Positions 1-6,672 of a DNA stretch of 30,506 nucleotides are shown here, piece by piece (the stretch's first letter is position 1; the number at the start of each line of letters is the position of its first letter). This DNA is from a virus. The stretch spans positions 1-30,506 of IMG/VR virus record IMGVR_UViG_3300025853_000418. One strand, given 5' to 3'. The notes below the pieces were generated by a model, which was not told where the DNA came from, made no database searches, and saw nothing but the letters and a program-made list of their open reading frames with translations. The position numbers were made by a program, and so were the translations under genes.

Positions 1-138
1 TAGATTTTCATGATCAGACCAACGTGACAGTTTACGTTCCAATCTGATCTGCTCTGGGCTTTTAGTCAGGCCATCCATAAACGTCACAGACTTCAACGCT
101 TCGGATAGCATGACCAATTCATTGGCAGTAAGCTCCAT
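1..138 (-). CDS. Partial hypothetical protein (N-terminal 46 residues)
   Basis: An ATG at 138-136 on the minus strand opens a frame that runs without a stop to the window edge (46 codons, beginning MELTANELVM). The start overlaps the stop of the upstream gene by one base (TAATG), the usual translational coupling in this genome, so it is very likely the next gene of the same leftward operon. The visible part is mostly helical by composition with charged residues and no motif I recognise. The C-terminus lies outside the window, so function cannot be judged. Confidence 0.6.
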   Translation of the reverse strand, partial: MELTANELVMLSEALKSVTFMDGLTKSPEQIRLERKLSRWSDHENL

Positions 139-515
139 TACAGAGCCTCTACTTTTACACCAATTTTTCCAGATTTAGTTGTGAATGCCTTGGCAATCTT
201 TGACCATAGGCGCGGTTCTTTTTCCGCTAAATATCTACAGCCAGCGGCATCCGCAGATACGCTTACCTTTACTGGGTGTAGGTTACTTGGGATTTTATCT
301 TTAACTTTATCCCATGCAATAGCATCAACCTTACGAGACACAGGCTGTGATAACGTAACTTTATGCTCTGATAATTTGTGGGATATTGAGCCTTCATCTT
401 TGGCATCTAGTGCCTCTGTGATCTGCTCTTCTATCGCATGACGCTGTGCGATAATCTGCTTTTCTAACGCCTTTACTTCTAGCCACTCGGAGGCAAGTCC
501 ATCGATATTGCTCAT
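138..515 (-). CDS. Conserved hypothetical phage protein, 125 aa
   Basis: The start is at 515, preceded by a good ribosome binding site (AAAGGA, then about 7 bases). Residues 5-40 are a charged helix likely to form a coiled coil. The remainder alternates Lys-rich strands and ends in a small basic domain (around KIAKAFTTKSGKIGVKV). The size and arrangement resemble small early phage proteins of the DUF7173 type, which lie near replication or recombination genes; this resemblance is from memory and the function is unknown. It is the first gene of the leftward unit that diverges from the regulator at 628, so its transcription probably depends on the 516-627 control region. It is coupled by TAATG to the partial gene downstream. 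Confidence 0.7.
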   Translation of the reverse strand: MSNIDGLASEWLEVKALEKQIIAQRHAIEEQITEALDAKDEGSISHKLSEHKVTLSQPVSRKVDAIAWDKVKDKIPSNLHPVKVSVSADAAGCRYLAEKEPRLWSKIAKAFTTKSGKIGVKVEAL

Positions 516-627
516 GGCAATTTCCTTTCTTTCTTTTTTTCACTCATTCTCTACAGAATCTTGTTTACAGAAAGATTTTCACTATGTAAAGATGTTTTTA
601 CAAATAATGCAAAAAAGGATCAAAATA
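516..627. promoter_or_regulatory. Divergent control region with TGTAAA/TTTACA operators
   Basis: This spacer separates divergent genes. It holds a palindrome, TGTAAA-N6-TTTACA (585-602), and a further TTTACA at 564-569, spaced 15 bases before it. A rightward promoter candidate is TTGTTT (561-566), 16 bases, TATGTA (583-588); its -10 box overlaps the palindrome. On the minus strand TTGCAT (609-604) could be a -35 box for the leftward gene, with a weaker -10. The arrangement fits autoregulation by the helix-turn-helix protein encoded at 628. The operators are seen directly; the binding protein is inferred. Confidence 0.5.
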
Positions 628-813
628 ATGCAAACACTACTACCACTGGACGATATACGTGAGGCGTTGCAAGATCGACGCTTAACTGTTGTCGCTGAGA
701 AATGTGGGCTATCTCACCCAACTGTAAAGGGGATCGCATCAGGAGATGGCGTTGACCACATCAGTTTAACAACTTGGAAGAAACTTAGCCAATATCTGAC
801 CGAATCAGCATGA
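628..813 (+). CDS. Small helix-turn-helix regulator (Cro-like), 61 aa
   Basis: The start at 628 is chosen because AAAGGA lies 8 bases upstream; the frame is open further upstream to 508 but that stretch is the control region. Nearly the whole protein is one HTH domain: residues of the type LTVVAEKCGLSHPTVKGIASG (about 17-37) give helix 2, turn and recognition helix, followed by a helix containing LTTWKKLSQYL. Size and lack of a second domain match Cro/Ner-type or XRE-family DNA-binding proteins. It sits at a divergent promoter with inverted repeats, so a role as early transcriptional switch is likely. Its stop overlaps the start of the primase gene (ATGA), so the two are co-translated. Whether the phage is temperate cannot be decided here: no integrase or CI-type repressor is in view. 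Confidence 0.75.
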   Translation: MQTLLPLDDIREALQDRRLTVVAEKCGLSHPTVKGIASGDGVDHISLTTWKKLSQYLTESA

Positions 814-3107
814 GCTTTCAGATAGAAGATTACTGCTCAAAGCTGAGTTGGTATCTGGTAACAATCCCTGCTGGCTCCAAAGGGCCAACGAGATTTGGTT
901 GGCAACAACCAGAGAAGGCATTGTCAGATCCAGATCAGGCCAGACTATATTATGAGCAGAACCCAAATCACAATGTAGGATTACTGCATGGTGCATCTGG
1001 AACTTGTGCTATCGACATAGATAATGTCGAGCATACAAAAATTATCTTTGAACATCTGGGAATAGATTTTTCTGAGTTGATGCAATCTGCACCACAGATT
1101 ATCGGACGTGAAAATCGTGGCAAGCTGATCTTTAAAGCTCCACCTGATTTAATCACGCACAAGATATCGTGGCCTGTCGAGGGAGATCCACGCAAGACCG
1201 AAGTGGTATTTGAATTGCGTGCAGGCTCTGTTCAGGATGTACTTCCGCCAAGTATCCATCCAGATACAGGTCGTCCATATGAATGGGCGGGGAGATCAAT
1301 CTTCGATGGCATCCCAGAACTACCACCACAAATTTTAACATTGTGGCGTGAGTGGGATAAGTTTCGTCCACAGCTTCAAGACATATGCCCTTGGAAAAAG
1401 AAGGCAGAGTTTCAGCCAACACGAAAGCCAAGACCTAAAAGTGATAGCACTTCAGTAATAGATGCATTCAATGATGCACATGACATGCACACTTTGATGG
1501 TTCAGTATGGATACAAGCCAACGTCCAAGGGTAGATACCTATCTCCCAACAGCACGTCAGGATTAGCTGGTGTTAAACTATTTGATGATGGCAGAGCTTA
1601 CAGCCACCACGCATCCGATCCATTTGATAATGCCCATACATTTGATGCATTTGAATTGTGGTTACAGTTCGAACACATGGGCAACGTCCAGAAAGCGGTC
1701 AAAGAAGCCGCTCAAATATTAAACGTAACGCAAGACGAAGAGTATGATTTAGACAAGGAAGCAATCGAGCATGGCGCAAGAGTCGCCAAGAATATTATGT
1801 CTACAAAATCAAAAGAAGTAGACACACCACTAGGTGAAATACCTGAACATTTACTAAGTGTGCCTGGTGTTCTTCAGGATGTTGTAAATTACTACACTGT
1901 ATCTGCAATTAAACCCCAACCTCAATTTGCTGTGCAATGTGCAATTGCATTTGGTTCAGTTGCAATGGGTCGTCGGTGGGTGACTGATCAGAGAAACTTC
2001 TCTAGCTTATACTTCTTAAATATTGGTGAGACAGGATCTGGTAAGGAACACACAAAAACTGTCATTGAGGAATTACTTGAACAGTCTGGGTTAGATGAAT
2101 TAATAGGGCCTGCTGGCTATACTTCGAGTGCAGGTGTTTTATCTACACTAACTAAAAAGCCAACGCATGTCTCTGTAATTGACGAACTTGGGCGACAATT
2201 AAAGGCGGCATCTGCAAAGGGTATGCAACATAAAGCTGACGCAATAACTGCAATCATGGAATGCTTTGGACGCCAAGATGGAACTTTAAGGCAACAAGGT
2301 TACGCAACCAACACAATGAAATCGGCAGACGCAGAGAAGTTGGAGAAGGTTGTGAAGCGTCCATCTCTCACATTAGTTGGAATGTCTACACCATCAGAGT
2401 TTATGCAAGCTATTGGTGGAGGTGATGTTGCATCTGGATTGCTCAATCGTTTTATAATTGTGAAGTCTGAAATTGGTGTGCAGATGTCCCAGAAGAAACG
2501 TAGGTCAACAATATCTGATCGACTGGCTACTTGGGCAAAGGATCATGCCAATGCAAATGAGGGTGATTTAGATACTGGCAACAGCCATGACATGCCACCA
2601 CATCCACTAGAAGTTGCATTTACTCAGGAAGCTGAAGATCTTCTGCGTGAGTACGAGCAGAGATTGGTTAATGCAATTAAGAAGGAGACAGGTACAGGTC
2701 TGGAGGCTATGTACAATCGTAGCCGTGAGATTGCCATGCGTTTGTCTTTGATTATCGCTCGGTCAATGGGTCAGGACGAAATAGGTTCAGATGCAATGCA
2801 GTGGTCTATTGATTATGTAGATCACTATGCAATCCAAACTATCGAGATGTTCAGGTCTAATATGTCAGAAGGACCATTTGAAGCGGCATGTAAGGCAGTC
2901 TACGCACGAATAGAAAAGGCTGGGTTAACTGGCTTAACTGAACGTGAGTTAGCCAGAAGTGTATCAGCTTTTGCAAATATGGATAGGCGCAGACGTGCTG
3001 ACATTCTCGATGCACTGCAAACTGACAGAGGTATTGAATGTAGAAATCAAAACGAAGGTGCAAAGGGTAGGCCAAGGTTTGCTTACTTCTCACCACCAAT
3101 AAATTAA
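810..3107 (+). CDS. Primase-polymerase / helicase fusion (replication protein)
   Basis: 765 aa. Residues about 10-185 match a bifunctional primase-polymerase (PrimPol) domain: the metal-binding DxD is AIDIDN (D69, D71), followed by a basic strand GRENRGKLIF and the late motif IHPDTGRPYEW (149-159). Residues about 225-305 form the linker segment seen in phage primase-helicases (SPNSTSG, then SHHASDP). Residues about 350-700 are a P-loop ATPase of the DUF3987/D5-like kind: Walker A is GETGSGKE (406-413), with Glu after the Lys instead of Ser/Thr, a variant I recall from related phage proteins; Walker B is VSVIDELG (454-461); a possible arginine finger is in LLNRFII (R547). The C-terminus (about 690-765) looks like a winged helix. 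It should prime and unwind at the phage origin. It is coupled (ATGA) to the upstream regulator. Confidence 0.88.
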   Translation: MSFQIEDYCSKLSWYLVTIPAGSKGPTRFGWQQPEKALSDPDQARLYYEQNPNHNVGLLHGASGTCAIDIDNVEHTKIIFEHLGIDFSELMQSAPQIIGRENRGKLIFKAPPDLITHKISWPVEGDPRKTEVVFELRAGSVQDVLPPSIHPDTGRPYEWAGRSIFDGIPELPPQILTLWREWDKFRPQLQDICPWKKKAEFQPTRKPRPKSDSTSVIDAFNDAHDMHTLMVQYGYKPTSKGRYLSPNSTSGLAGVKLFDDGRAYSHHASDPFDNAHTFDAFELWLQFEHMGNVQKAVKEAAQILNVTQDEEYDLDKEAIEHGARVAKNIMSTKSKEVDTPLGEIPEHLLSVPGVLQDVVNYYTVSAIKPQPQFAVQCAIAFGSVAMGRRWVTDQRNFSSLYFLNIGETGSGKEHTKTVIEELLEQSGLDELIGPAGYTSSAGVLSTLTKKPTHVSVIDELGRQLKAASAKGMQHKADAITAIMECFGRQDGTLRQQGYATNTMKSADAEKLEKVVKRPSLTLVGMSTPSEFMQAIGGGDVASGLLNRFIIVKSEIGVQMSQKKRRSTISDRLATWAKDHANANEGDLDTGNSHDMPPHPLEVAFTQEAEDLLREYEQRLVNAIKKETGTGLEAMYNRSREIAMRLSLIIARSMGQDEIGSDAMQWSIDYVDHYAIQTIEMFRSNMSEGPFEAACKAVYARIEKAGLTGLTERELARSVSAFANMDRRRRADILDALQTDRGIECRNQNEGAKGRPRFAYFSPPIN

Positions 3108-3120
3108 GAAAGGAGTTGAG

Positions 3121-3780
3121 ATGTCAAATTTAAAAGTTTTACCAATTAAATCTGTTGATACTTACAATTGGTTATTGAAAAAACATTACGCAAAAAGAAT
3201 ACCAAACATAACAAATGCATTTGGATTGTTTGATGAATCTGAACTAATTGGTGTTGTGACTTATGGTATCCCCCCATCCCCAGCTCTCTGTATGGGTGTT
3301 TGTGGCGAGGAACATGCAAGTAAAGTAGTAGAGCTAAATAGATTATGCCTACAAGATAATGATAAGAATCAATCTTCTTTTCTAATATCTCAATCTTTAA
3401 AGATGCTACCAAAACCAAAAATTGTAATTTCATATGCTGATATAAGTCAGGGTCACGTTGGATATGTTTATCAGGCAACTAATTTTTTATACACTGGCCT
3501 GAGTGCAAAGAGAACAGAGTGGAGGATTATAGGATCAAACCTACATTCCAAAACCATCACTGAGCAAAGCACAATCGAAGAAAGAAAAAGCAATCCAGAC
3601 AAATATGAATACATAGATAGGCCACGCAAACATAGGTATATTTATATTGTTGGAAGTAAGAAAGATCGAAAACTTTTAACTAAGTCTTTAAACTACGATC
3701 AGTTCCCTTACCCTAAAGGTGAAACAAAACAATATAACTCTGGAAGTAAAGTTATTACTCAAATGGTATTAGAATTATAA
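3121..3780 (+). CDS. mom: Mom-like DNA modification protein (GNAT-type adenine modification)
   Basis: 219 aa, start preceded by GAAAGGAG at 5 bases. It shows the sequence pattern of the phage Mu Mom family: a KKHYAKRIP-like N-terminus (about 20-28), a strand GVVTYGIPPSP (44-54), the signature ELNRL (71-75), and SYAD followed by GHVGYVYQATNF (104-122). Mom proteins are acetyltransferase-fold enzymes that convert adenine in phage DNA to a carbamoylmethyl derivative and so protect it from host restriction. That chemistry is known for Mu; here it is inferred from the family. The C-terminal 70 residues are very basic (RPRKHRYIYIVGSKKDRK), which fits DNA contact. No com-like gene lies directly upstream as in Mu; the gene follows the primase with 13 bases between. 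Confidence 0.75.
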   Translation: MSNLKVLPIKSVDTYNWLLKKHYAKRIPNITNAFGLFDESELIGVVTYGIPPSPALCMGVCGEEHASKVVELNRLCLQDNDKNQSSFLISQSLKMLPKPKIVISYADISQGHVGYVYQATNFLYTGLSAKRTEWRIIGSNLHSKTITEQSTIEERKSNPDKYEYIDRPRKHRYIYIVGSKKDRKLLTKSLNYDQFPYPKGETKQYNSGSKVITQMVLEL

Positions 3781-3793
3781 GAAAGGAAAACAA

Positions 3794-4159
3794 ATGGCTA
3801 AATGGGCTACGAGCAAACATATAGAAGAAGCAACGCGAGGTGACATCCTCGACACTGCCAAGAAATATGTAACGAAAGATAGGGCGTCTGATCATGGCGA
3901 CATGGAGGACAACTTCAAGATGATTGCAGACTTCTGGTCAACTTACTTAGGTGTAGAGGTAAAGACACATGATGTAGGTGTTATGATGAACCTCCTGAAA
4001 GTTGCACGAATCAAATCAAATCCAGAACATCCTGACAATTGGGTCGATGGGGCTGGCTACATGGCGTGTGGAGGTGAGATCGCAAGCAAAAGGAAAAGAA
4101 CTACAATTCCGAAACTTGATGCCAACGGAAAGTTCGAAAAGCATAAGGAGGCGTTATGA
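3794..4159 (+). CDS. DUF6378-like phage protein, 121 aa
   Basis: The start has AAGAAAGGA 6 bases upstream. The conserved core is HGDMEDNFKMIADFWSTYLG (about 34-53), followed by a segment containing MMNLLKVARIKSNPEHPDN and then WVDGAGYMACGGE. This pattern is that of the phage family I know as DUF6378, common among small early genes of tailed phages, often near nucleotide-metabolism or replication genes. No catalytic function is established for it. The C-terminal 25 residues are basic and probably disordered. It belongs to the rightward early operon and overlaps the next gene by ATGA. Confidence 0.75.
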   Translation: MAKWATSKHIEEATRGDILDTAKKYVTKDRASDHGDMEDNFKMIADFWSTYLGVEVKTHDVGVMMNLLKVARIKSNPEHPDNWVDGAGYMACGGEIASKRKRTTIPKLDANGKFEKHKEAL

Positions 4160-4374
4160 CTTTCTACACAATGCTTGTCCTGACATATGTCATAGATGGT
4201 ACAGAGATCCAAAAGAAAACTTTGTATAGAACTGCATATGAATGCGGCAATGCACTGCCAGAAGCATACAAACCATATGAGGATATGGATAGCATGGGTC
4301 AGTGTATAGAGACAGACAAGGTATCGTCTAGCACTCTCATGCCAAAACTAAGACCGATTGATTTAGGAAAATAG
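4156..4374 (+). CDS. Hypothetical small phage protein, 72 aa
   Basis: The ATG overlaps the stop of the preceding gene (ATGA), which supports it as a real, coupled gene, and a GGAGG lies 4 bases upstream. The sequence begins with strands (FYTMLVLTYVIDGTEI), then a Cys-containing helix and a Pro/Leu-rich tail (MPKLRPIDLGK). I do not recognise the family. It is the last gene of the rightward early unit; the next genes run in the opposite direction. Confidence 0.65.
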   Translation: MTFYTMLVLTYVIDGTEIQKKTLYRTAYECGNALPEAYKPYEDMDSMGQCIETDKVSSSTLMPKLRPIDLGK

Positions 4375-4375
4375 T

Positions 4376-4494
4376 CGTGTAAGGTGGCGGTTATATTCGT
4401 ATTAATGTTAGCGCATTTGGTAGCGAATATGCCTGAAGTGAGATCTGATATTAACATGCCCGATAATAACTGATTTCATTTAACCACCTTACCG
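4376..4494 (+). other. Long inverted-repeat structure, candidate structured RNA
   Basis: It begins one base after the stop of the last rightward early gene. The outer stem pairs CG(t)GTAAGGTGG (4376-4387) with CCACCTTACCG (4484-4494): 11 pairs with one bulged T. Inside are TTA/TAA (4391-4393 with 4481-4483), ATATTCG/CGAATAT (4393-4399 with 4424-4430) and TATTA/TAATA (4449-4453 with 4464-4468), which would give a branched fold of about 119 nt. No T-run follows the outer stem, so it is not a normal terminator. It has no open frame of note and does not resemble a tRNA (no T-loop consensus). It could be an untranslated RNA, a 3'-end protecting structure, or a DNA-level site. Confidence 0.4.
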
Positions 4495-4528
4495 CATAAC
4501 TATAAAGTTTGATGATGTCTAAGGCAAT

Positions 4529-4574
4529 AAAAAAAGACCCACCTTTGCAGTGCGAAACCTGGCCAAGTGGGTCT
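4529..4574 (-). terminator. Rho-independent terminator of the leftward early operon
   Basis: On the minus strand AGACCCAC (4574-4567) pairs perfectly with GTGGGTCT (4542-4535), with a 24-nt loop, and is followed by a run of Ts (the plus-strand A-run at 4529-4535). It lies about 70 bases beyond the stop at 4644. Confidence 0.75.
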
Positions 4575-4584
4575 AGTTTAGTAA

Positions 4585-4623
4585 GACAAGGATACAGGAA
4601 GAGAAAAGAAAAGATCCTTTGTC
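4585..4623 (-). other. 3' hairpin ahead of the terminator
   Basis: GACAAGGAT (4585-4593) pairs with ATCCTTTGTC (4614-4623) with one bulge, around a loop that is purely purine on the plus strand apart from its first bases. It would form in the leftward transcript between the last stop codon (4644) and the terminator. A role in RNA 3'-end stability is inference. Confidence 0.45.
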
Positions 4624-4643
4624 GAGCAGTCAAATTCTTCTTA

Positions 4644-4949
4644 TCACAAAACCATCAGTCCTACAACTACAATTAAAAGTGTGGCAACTAACAGAAATCC
4701 AGAGAAGATTTCCTTTGTCAGTCCAACATTAAATAGTAGCTTTGGTTTCTTATCGTGGACTTCAATGTGACCACGCAAGTTAATTGATATCCACTTGCCA
4801 CTTTCGATGGGAACTTCACCTGACTGTGTGTATACCCACAAACTCTTGTGGCCTAACCTTTTGCCTGAGTTCATCTTAATCCAATCAGGGAAGTCATTGG
4901 TAAAGGTTATGTGGTTGAAACCTTTAAACTTCCATCTCTTAATAATCAT
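4644..4949 (-). CDS. Small membrane-anchored hypothetical protein, 101 aa
   Basis: I take the second Met (4949) as the start: AAAGGA is 6 bases before it, while it abuts the alternative start at 4955 directly. The first 75 residues are soluble and basic with strand-like segments (MIIKRWKFKGFNHITFTN, WISINLRGHIEVH). The last 21 residues (IFSGFLLVATLLIVVVGLMVL) form one clear transmembrane helix, so this is a tail-anchored protein facing the cytoplasm. I recognise no family. Last gene of the leftward early operon; small membrane proteins of this kind in phages often interfere with host envelope or superinfection, but nothing here proves that. Confidence 0.65.
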   Translation of the reverse strand: MIIKRWKFKGFNHITFTNDFPDWIKMNSGKRLGHKSLWVYTQSGEVPIESGKWISINLRGHIEVHDKKPKLLFNVGLTKEIFSGFLLVATLLIVVVGLMVL

Positions 4950-4961
4950 ACTCATTCCTTT

Positions 4962-5162
4962 CTAAGTTTCTTGAAATATTTCTTCTGCCAGATGTAACGG
5001 CAGTTCGATTGTGGTTACCCTATAGTCACACTTAGGGCAAACCTTTCGACGTTTTGTAGTTAAAAATCCAAAGGCAGAATGCGCCCTAGAATCCTTTGCC
5101 GCTAGTTTTATACTGCGACAGTGAGGGCAGTAACTAGACGACAATTTTTTTATTGGTTCCAT
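4962..5162 (-). CDS. NrdR-like zinc-ribbon protein, 66 aa
   Basis: Two Cys pairs, CPHC (12-15) and CPKC (42-45), frame a zinc ribbon. Between and after them are DSR (24-26) and RRKVCPKCDYRVTTIE (38-53), which line up closely with the N-terminal zinc ribbon of the bacterial repressor NrdR (DSR, then RRRREC..C..RFTTFE). The ATP-cone that follows in NrdR is absent: the protein stops soon after. NrdR represses ribonucleotide reductase genes by binding NrdR boxes; a ribbon-only phage version could compete for DNA or act on its own target, which is inference. Mu Com, a zinc-binding activator of mom translation, has similar size and Cys layout, so that is an alternative worth noting given the Mom-like gene at 3121. 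Confidence 0.65.
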   Translation of the reverse strand: MEPIKKLSSSYCPHCRSIKLAAKDSRAHSAFGFLTTKRRKVCPKCDYRVTTIELPLHLAEEIFQET

Positions 5163-5163
5163 T

Positions 5164-5499
5164 TTAAAATCCTAACCAACGCTTTAGTTTTGGAAACCAA
5201 TTGCTTGGCTTGATGTCTTCTTCCATTTCCTCAAGCGCATTTTTAAGAGATTGCATTTCACTTGCTTGCTTCTCTTTTTCTGTTTGAACTGTGTCAGGCT
5301 CACCAAATGCAACACCAACGGATGCAATCTCATCGATAACACTTGGCTTGCCATATGGTATGTCTTTAACAGCTATGCGGTTCATAACTGACGAGGGTGA
5401 ACGCTTTAACGCTTTGGCGATCTCCTTGGTAGATACCTTGGCTTCTCGCATTAATACAAGCTCTGCGTCCTCCGCTTGTGTCCAATATTTATAACCCAT
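5164..5499 (-). CDS. Myb/SANT-like DNA-binding protein, 111 aa
   Basis: Residues 5-45 have the pattern of a Myb-like helix-turn-helix: WTQAEDAELVLMREA, then TKEIAKALKRSPSSVMNRI, with the early Trp and acidic pair and the Arg-rich recognition helix. The rest is an acidic linker (about 60-95, coiled-coil-like, EKQASEMQSLKNALEEMEED) and a basic aromatic tail (NWFPKLKRWLGF). It probably binds DNA as an early regulator. RBS AAAAGGAGAA precedes the start, and the gene overlaps the upstream one by 11 bases. It is one of the candidates for the protein that binds the operators at 6585 and 24354, though nothing shows that directly. Confidence 0.65.
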   Translation of the reverse strand: MGYKYWTQAEDAELVLMREAKVSTKEIAKALKRSPSSVMNRIAVKDIPYGKPSVIDEIASVGVAFGEPDTVQTEKEKQASEMQSLKNALEEMEEDIKPSNWFPKLKRWLGF

Positions 5500-5689
5500 T
5501 TTTATTCTCCTTTTTAATTAGACTTTTCAAGCCTTGTTCAAAACCACGTTGAAAATCATTGTCTGCTGGATCTTGTGCAAACAACATCAATGAACTTTCT
5601 ACGCAGTAAATTTCTCCAGATGCGACTTCTTCTTTCGCGCATTTATACCCTTGTGAGTAATCAGAATTTAAAAATATTACGTTACCCAT
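5489..5689 (-). CDS. Hypothetical protein, 66 aa
   Basis: Starts on a TAATG overlap with the upstream gene (stop at 5691-5689, ATG 5689-5687) and overlaps the next gene by 11 bases, so it is embedded in the leftward operon. The sequence contains DYSQGYKCAKEEVASGE and FQRGFEQGLKSLIKKE; the G-Y/F repeat pattern suggests two short amphipathic helices. No family recognised and no cofactor motif. Confidence 0.6.
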   Translation of the reverse strand: MGNVIFLNSDYSQGYKCAKEEVASGEIYCVESSLMLFAQDPADNDFQRGFEQGLKSLIKKENKNGL

Positions 5690-6297
5690 TACGCCACCTC
5701 CTTAAAAGTTTCTTTGTTGATAGCAATTGCCTGTAAAATTGTTGGAACACGACGCCCTTTAGTTGTCACTGCAACAGCTTCATATTCGTCTGTTTCAATT
5801 GCGCCTTTTTGAATAAGGCTAGAGATAACACCCCTATATACTTTTGGGTCTAAATCATATTTTGTGAATATTGTTAAATTTTGTGGCCTACCATCAATAG
5901 TAAGCTCCCATGTATCAAGGTGAGGATACTCCCCATCATCTGATTGCCATTGACCATTATCATCCAAGTTTTTGTGATTGTTAGCTAAAATGTTAAGAAC
6001 ATTCATTTCAAGGTCTGTGAAATTAGATGACTTGTTAGACTTAACTTCATTGCCGTGAAAGATTTCAGTACAATAACCAACACTGTCTATCATTATGATG
6101 CAGTCAAAGTTTGGATAGTTTTCAATTTCATCGCGTGTGGCAAAGATGTGTTTGATATCCCAACCACCAACTGCATTAGTTTCTTCCATTTTGCCGTGAT
6201 ACATTACAGGCTCTGGGTTAGATGTATAAATTTCAAAAGGGCGGTATCCCTTGTCCCAAAGTGTATTGATTTCAGTTTGTGTAATATTAAGTGACAT
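5689..6297 (-). CDS. Hypothetical early protein, 202 aa
   Basis: Starts on a TAATG overlap with the gene at 6297-6563. The N-terminal half (1-90) is a mixed alpha/beta region with several aromatic residues (GYRPFEIYTSNPEPVMYH, GGWDIKHIFATRDE). A segment around 92-130 contains LEMNVLNILANNHKNLDDNG and DTWELTI. The C-terminal third (about 140-190; VYRGVISSLIQKGAIET and AVTTKGR) has the rhythm of a winged-helix domain. I recognise no family. A DNA-binding or regulatory role is possible but only from the fold-like pattern and operon context. Confidence 0.6.
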   Translation of the reverse strand: MSLNITQTEINTLWDKGYRPFEIYTSNPEPVMYHGKMEETNAVGGWDIKHIFATRDEIENYPNFDCIIMIDSVGYCTEIFHGNEVKSNKSSNFTDLEMNVLNILANNHKNLDDNGQWQSDDGEYPHLDTWELTIDGRPQNLTIFTKYDLDPKVYRGVISSLIQKGAIETDEYEAVAVTTKGRRVPTILQAIAINKETFKEVA

Positions 6298-6563
6298 TAT
6301 ACTTCCCCCTCAAGTGCTTCATCAATTTTATCTAGGTCTTCCATAGTTAAAACCTCAGTTCCTTCAGACAATTGAGCAATTTTATTTAAAAGATATTGAA
6401 TGTTACTATTAGCCATTTCAGCTTTCTTAGCTTCAACATTTATTTCTTTGTGAAGGTCAGATATTTTATCAGCCAAAGTTGGTGGATTATCTGCAATAGA
6501 TTGCATTCTTCTGCCATAAGCAGATCGTTGATCAAATTTTCCATTTTTAGTTTTGTTTAACAT
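6297..6563 (-). CDS. Hypothetical helical protein, 88 aa, first gene of leftward operon
   Basis: The ATG at 6563 follows AAAAGGAATACAAAA, with AAGGA at 8 bases. The protein is basic at the N-terminus (KTKNGKFDQRSAYGRRMQ) and then largely helical with coiled-coil character (LADKISDLHKEINVEAKKAEM, YLLNKIAQLSE), ending acidic. No family recognised. It is the promoter-proximal gene of the six-gene leftward unit behind the palindromic promoter at 6585-6619. Confidence 0.6.
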   Translation of the reverse strand: MLNKTKNGKFDQRSAYGRRMQSIADNPPTLADKISDLHKEINVEAKKAEMANSNIQYLLNKIAQLSEGTEVLTMEDLDKIDEALEGEV

Positions 6564-6584
6564 TTTTGTATTCCTTTTCTCTTT

Positions 6585-6619
6585 CTACATACATTATGTA
6601 GCATACTGTATATAGTATA
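6585..6619 (-). promoter_or_regulatory. Leftward early promoter with palindromic operators
   Basis: On the minus strand a -10 box TATACT (6619-6614) has only a weak TTTTTA 17 bases upstream as -35. Immediately downstream is a perfect palindrome CTACATA-N3-TATGTAG (6585-6601). The -10 region itself is part of a second symmetric stretch, ATACT-N6-AGTAT (6603-6618). The 17-bp palindrome has the same layout as the one at 24354-24370, so both promoters are probably bound by one regulator. Confidence 0.55.
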
Positions 6620-6643
6620 GCAATAGGAAAAGTGAATAAAAAT

Positions 6644-6672
6644 AAAAAAAGTTTAAGACATATCCATCTTAA
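6644..6672 (-). terminator. AT-rich terminator after the 6653-7009 gene
   Basis: On the minus strand TTAAGA (6672-6667), an 8-nt loop and TCTTAA (6658-6653) form a stem that covers the stop codon, followed within two bases by seven Ts and then TTTTT after one A. The stem has few GC pairs, so termination may be partial. Confidence 0.5.

Noticed and set aside
4376-4494. tRNA gene
   Set aside because: The outer stem is too long, there is no T-loop consensus or clear anticodon arm, and no CCA end.
4451-4633. Minus-strand frame of 60 codons
   Set aside because: It runs through the terminator at 4529-4574 and the 4585-4623 hairpin and starts without a ribosome site.
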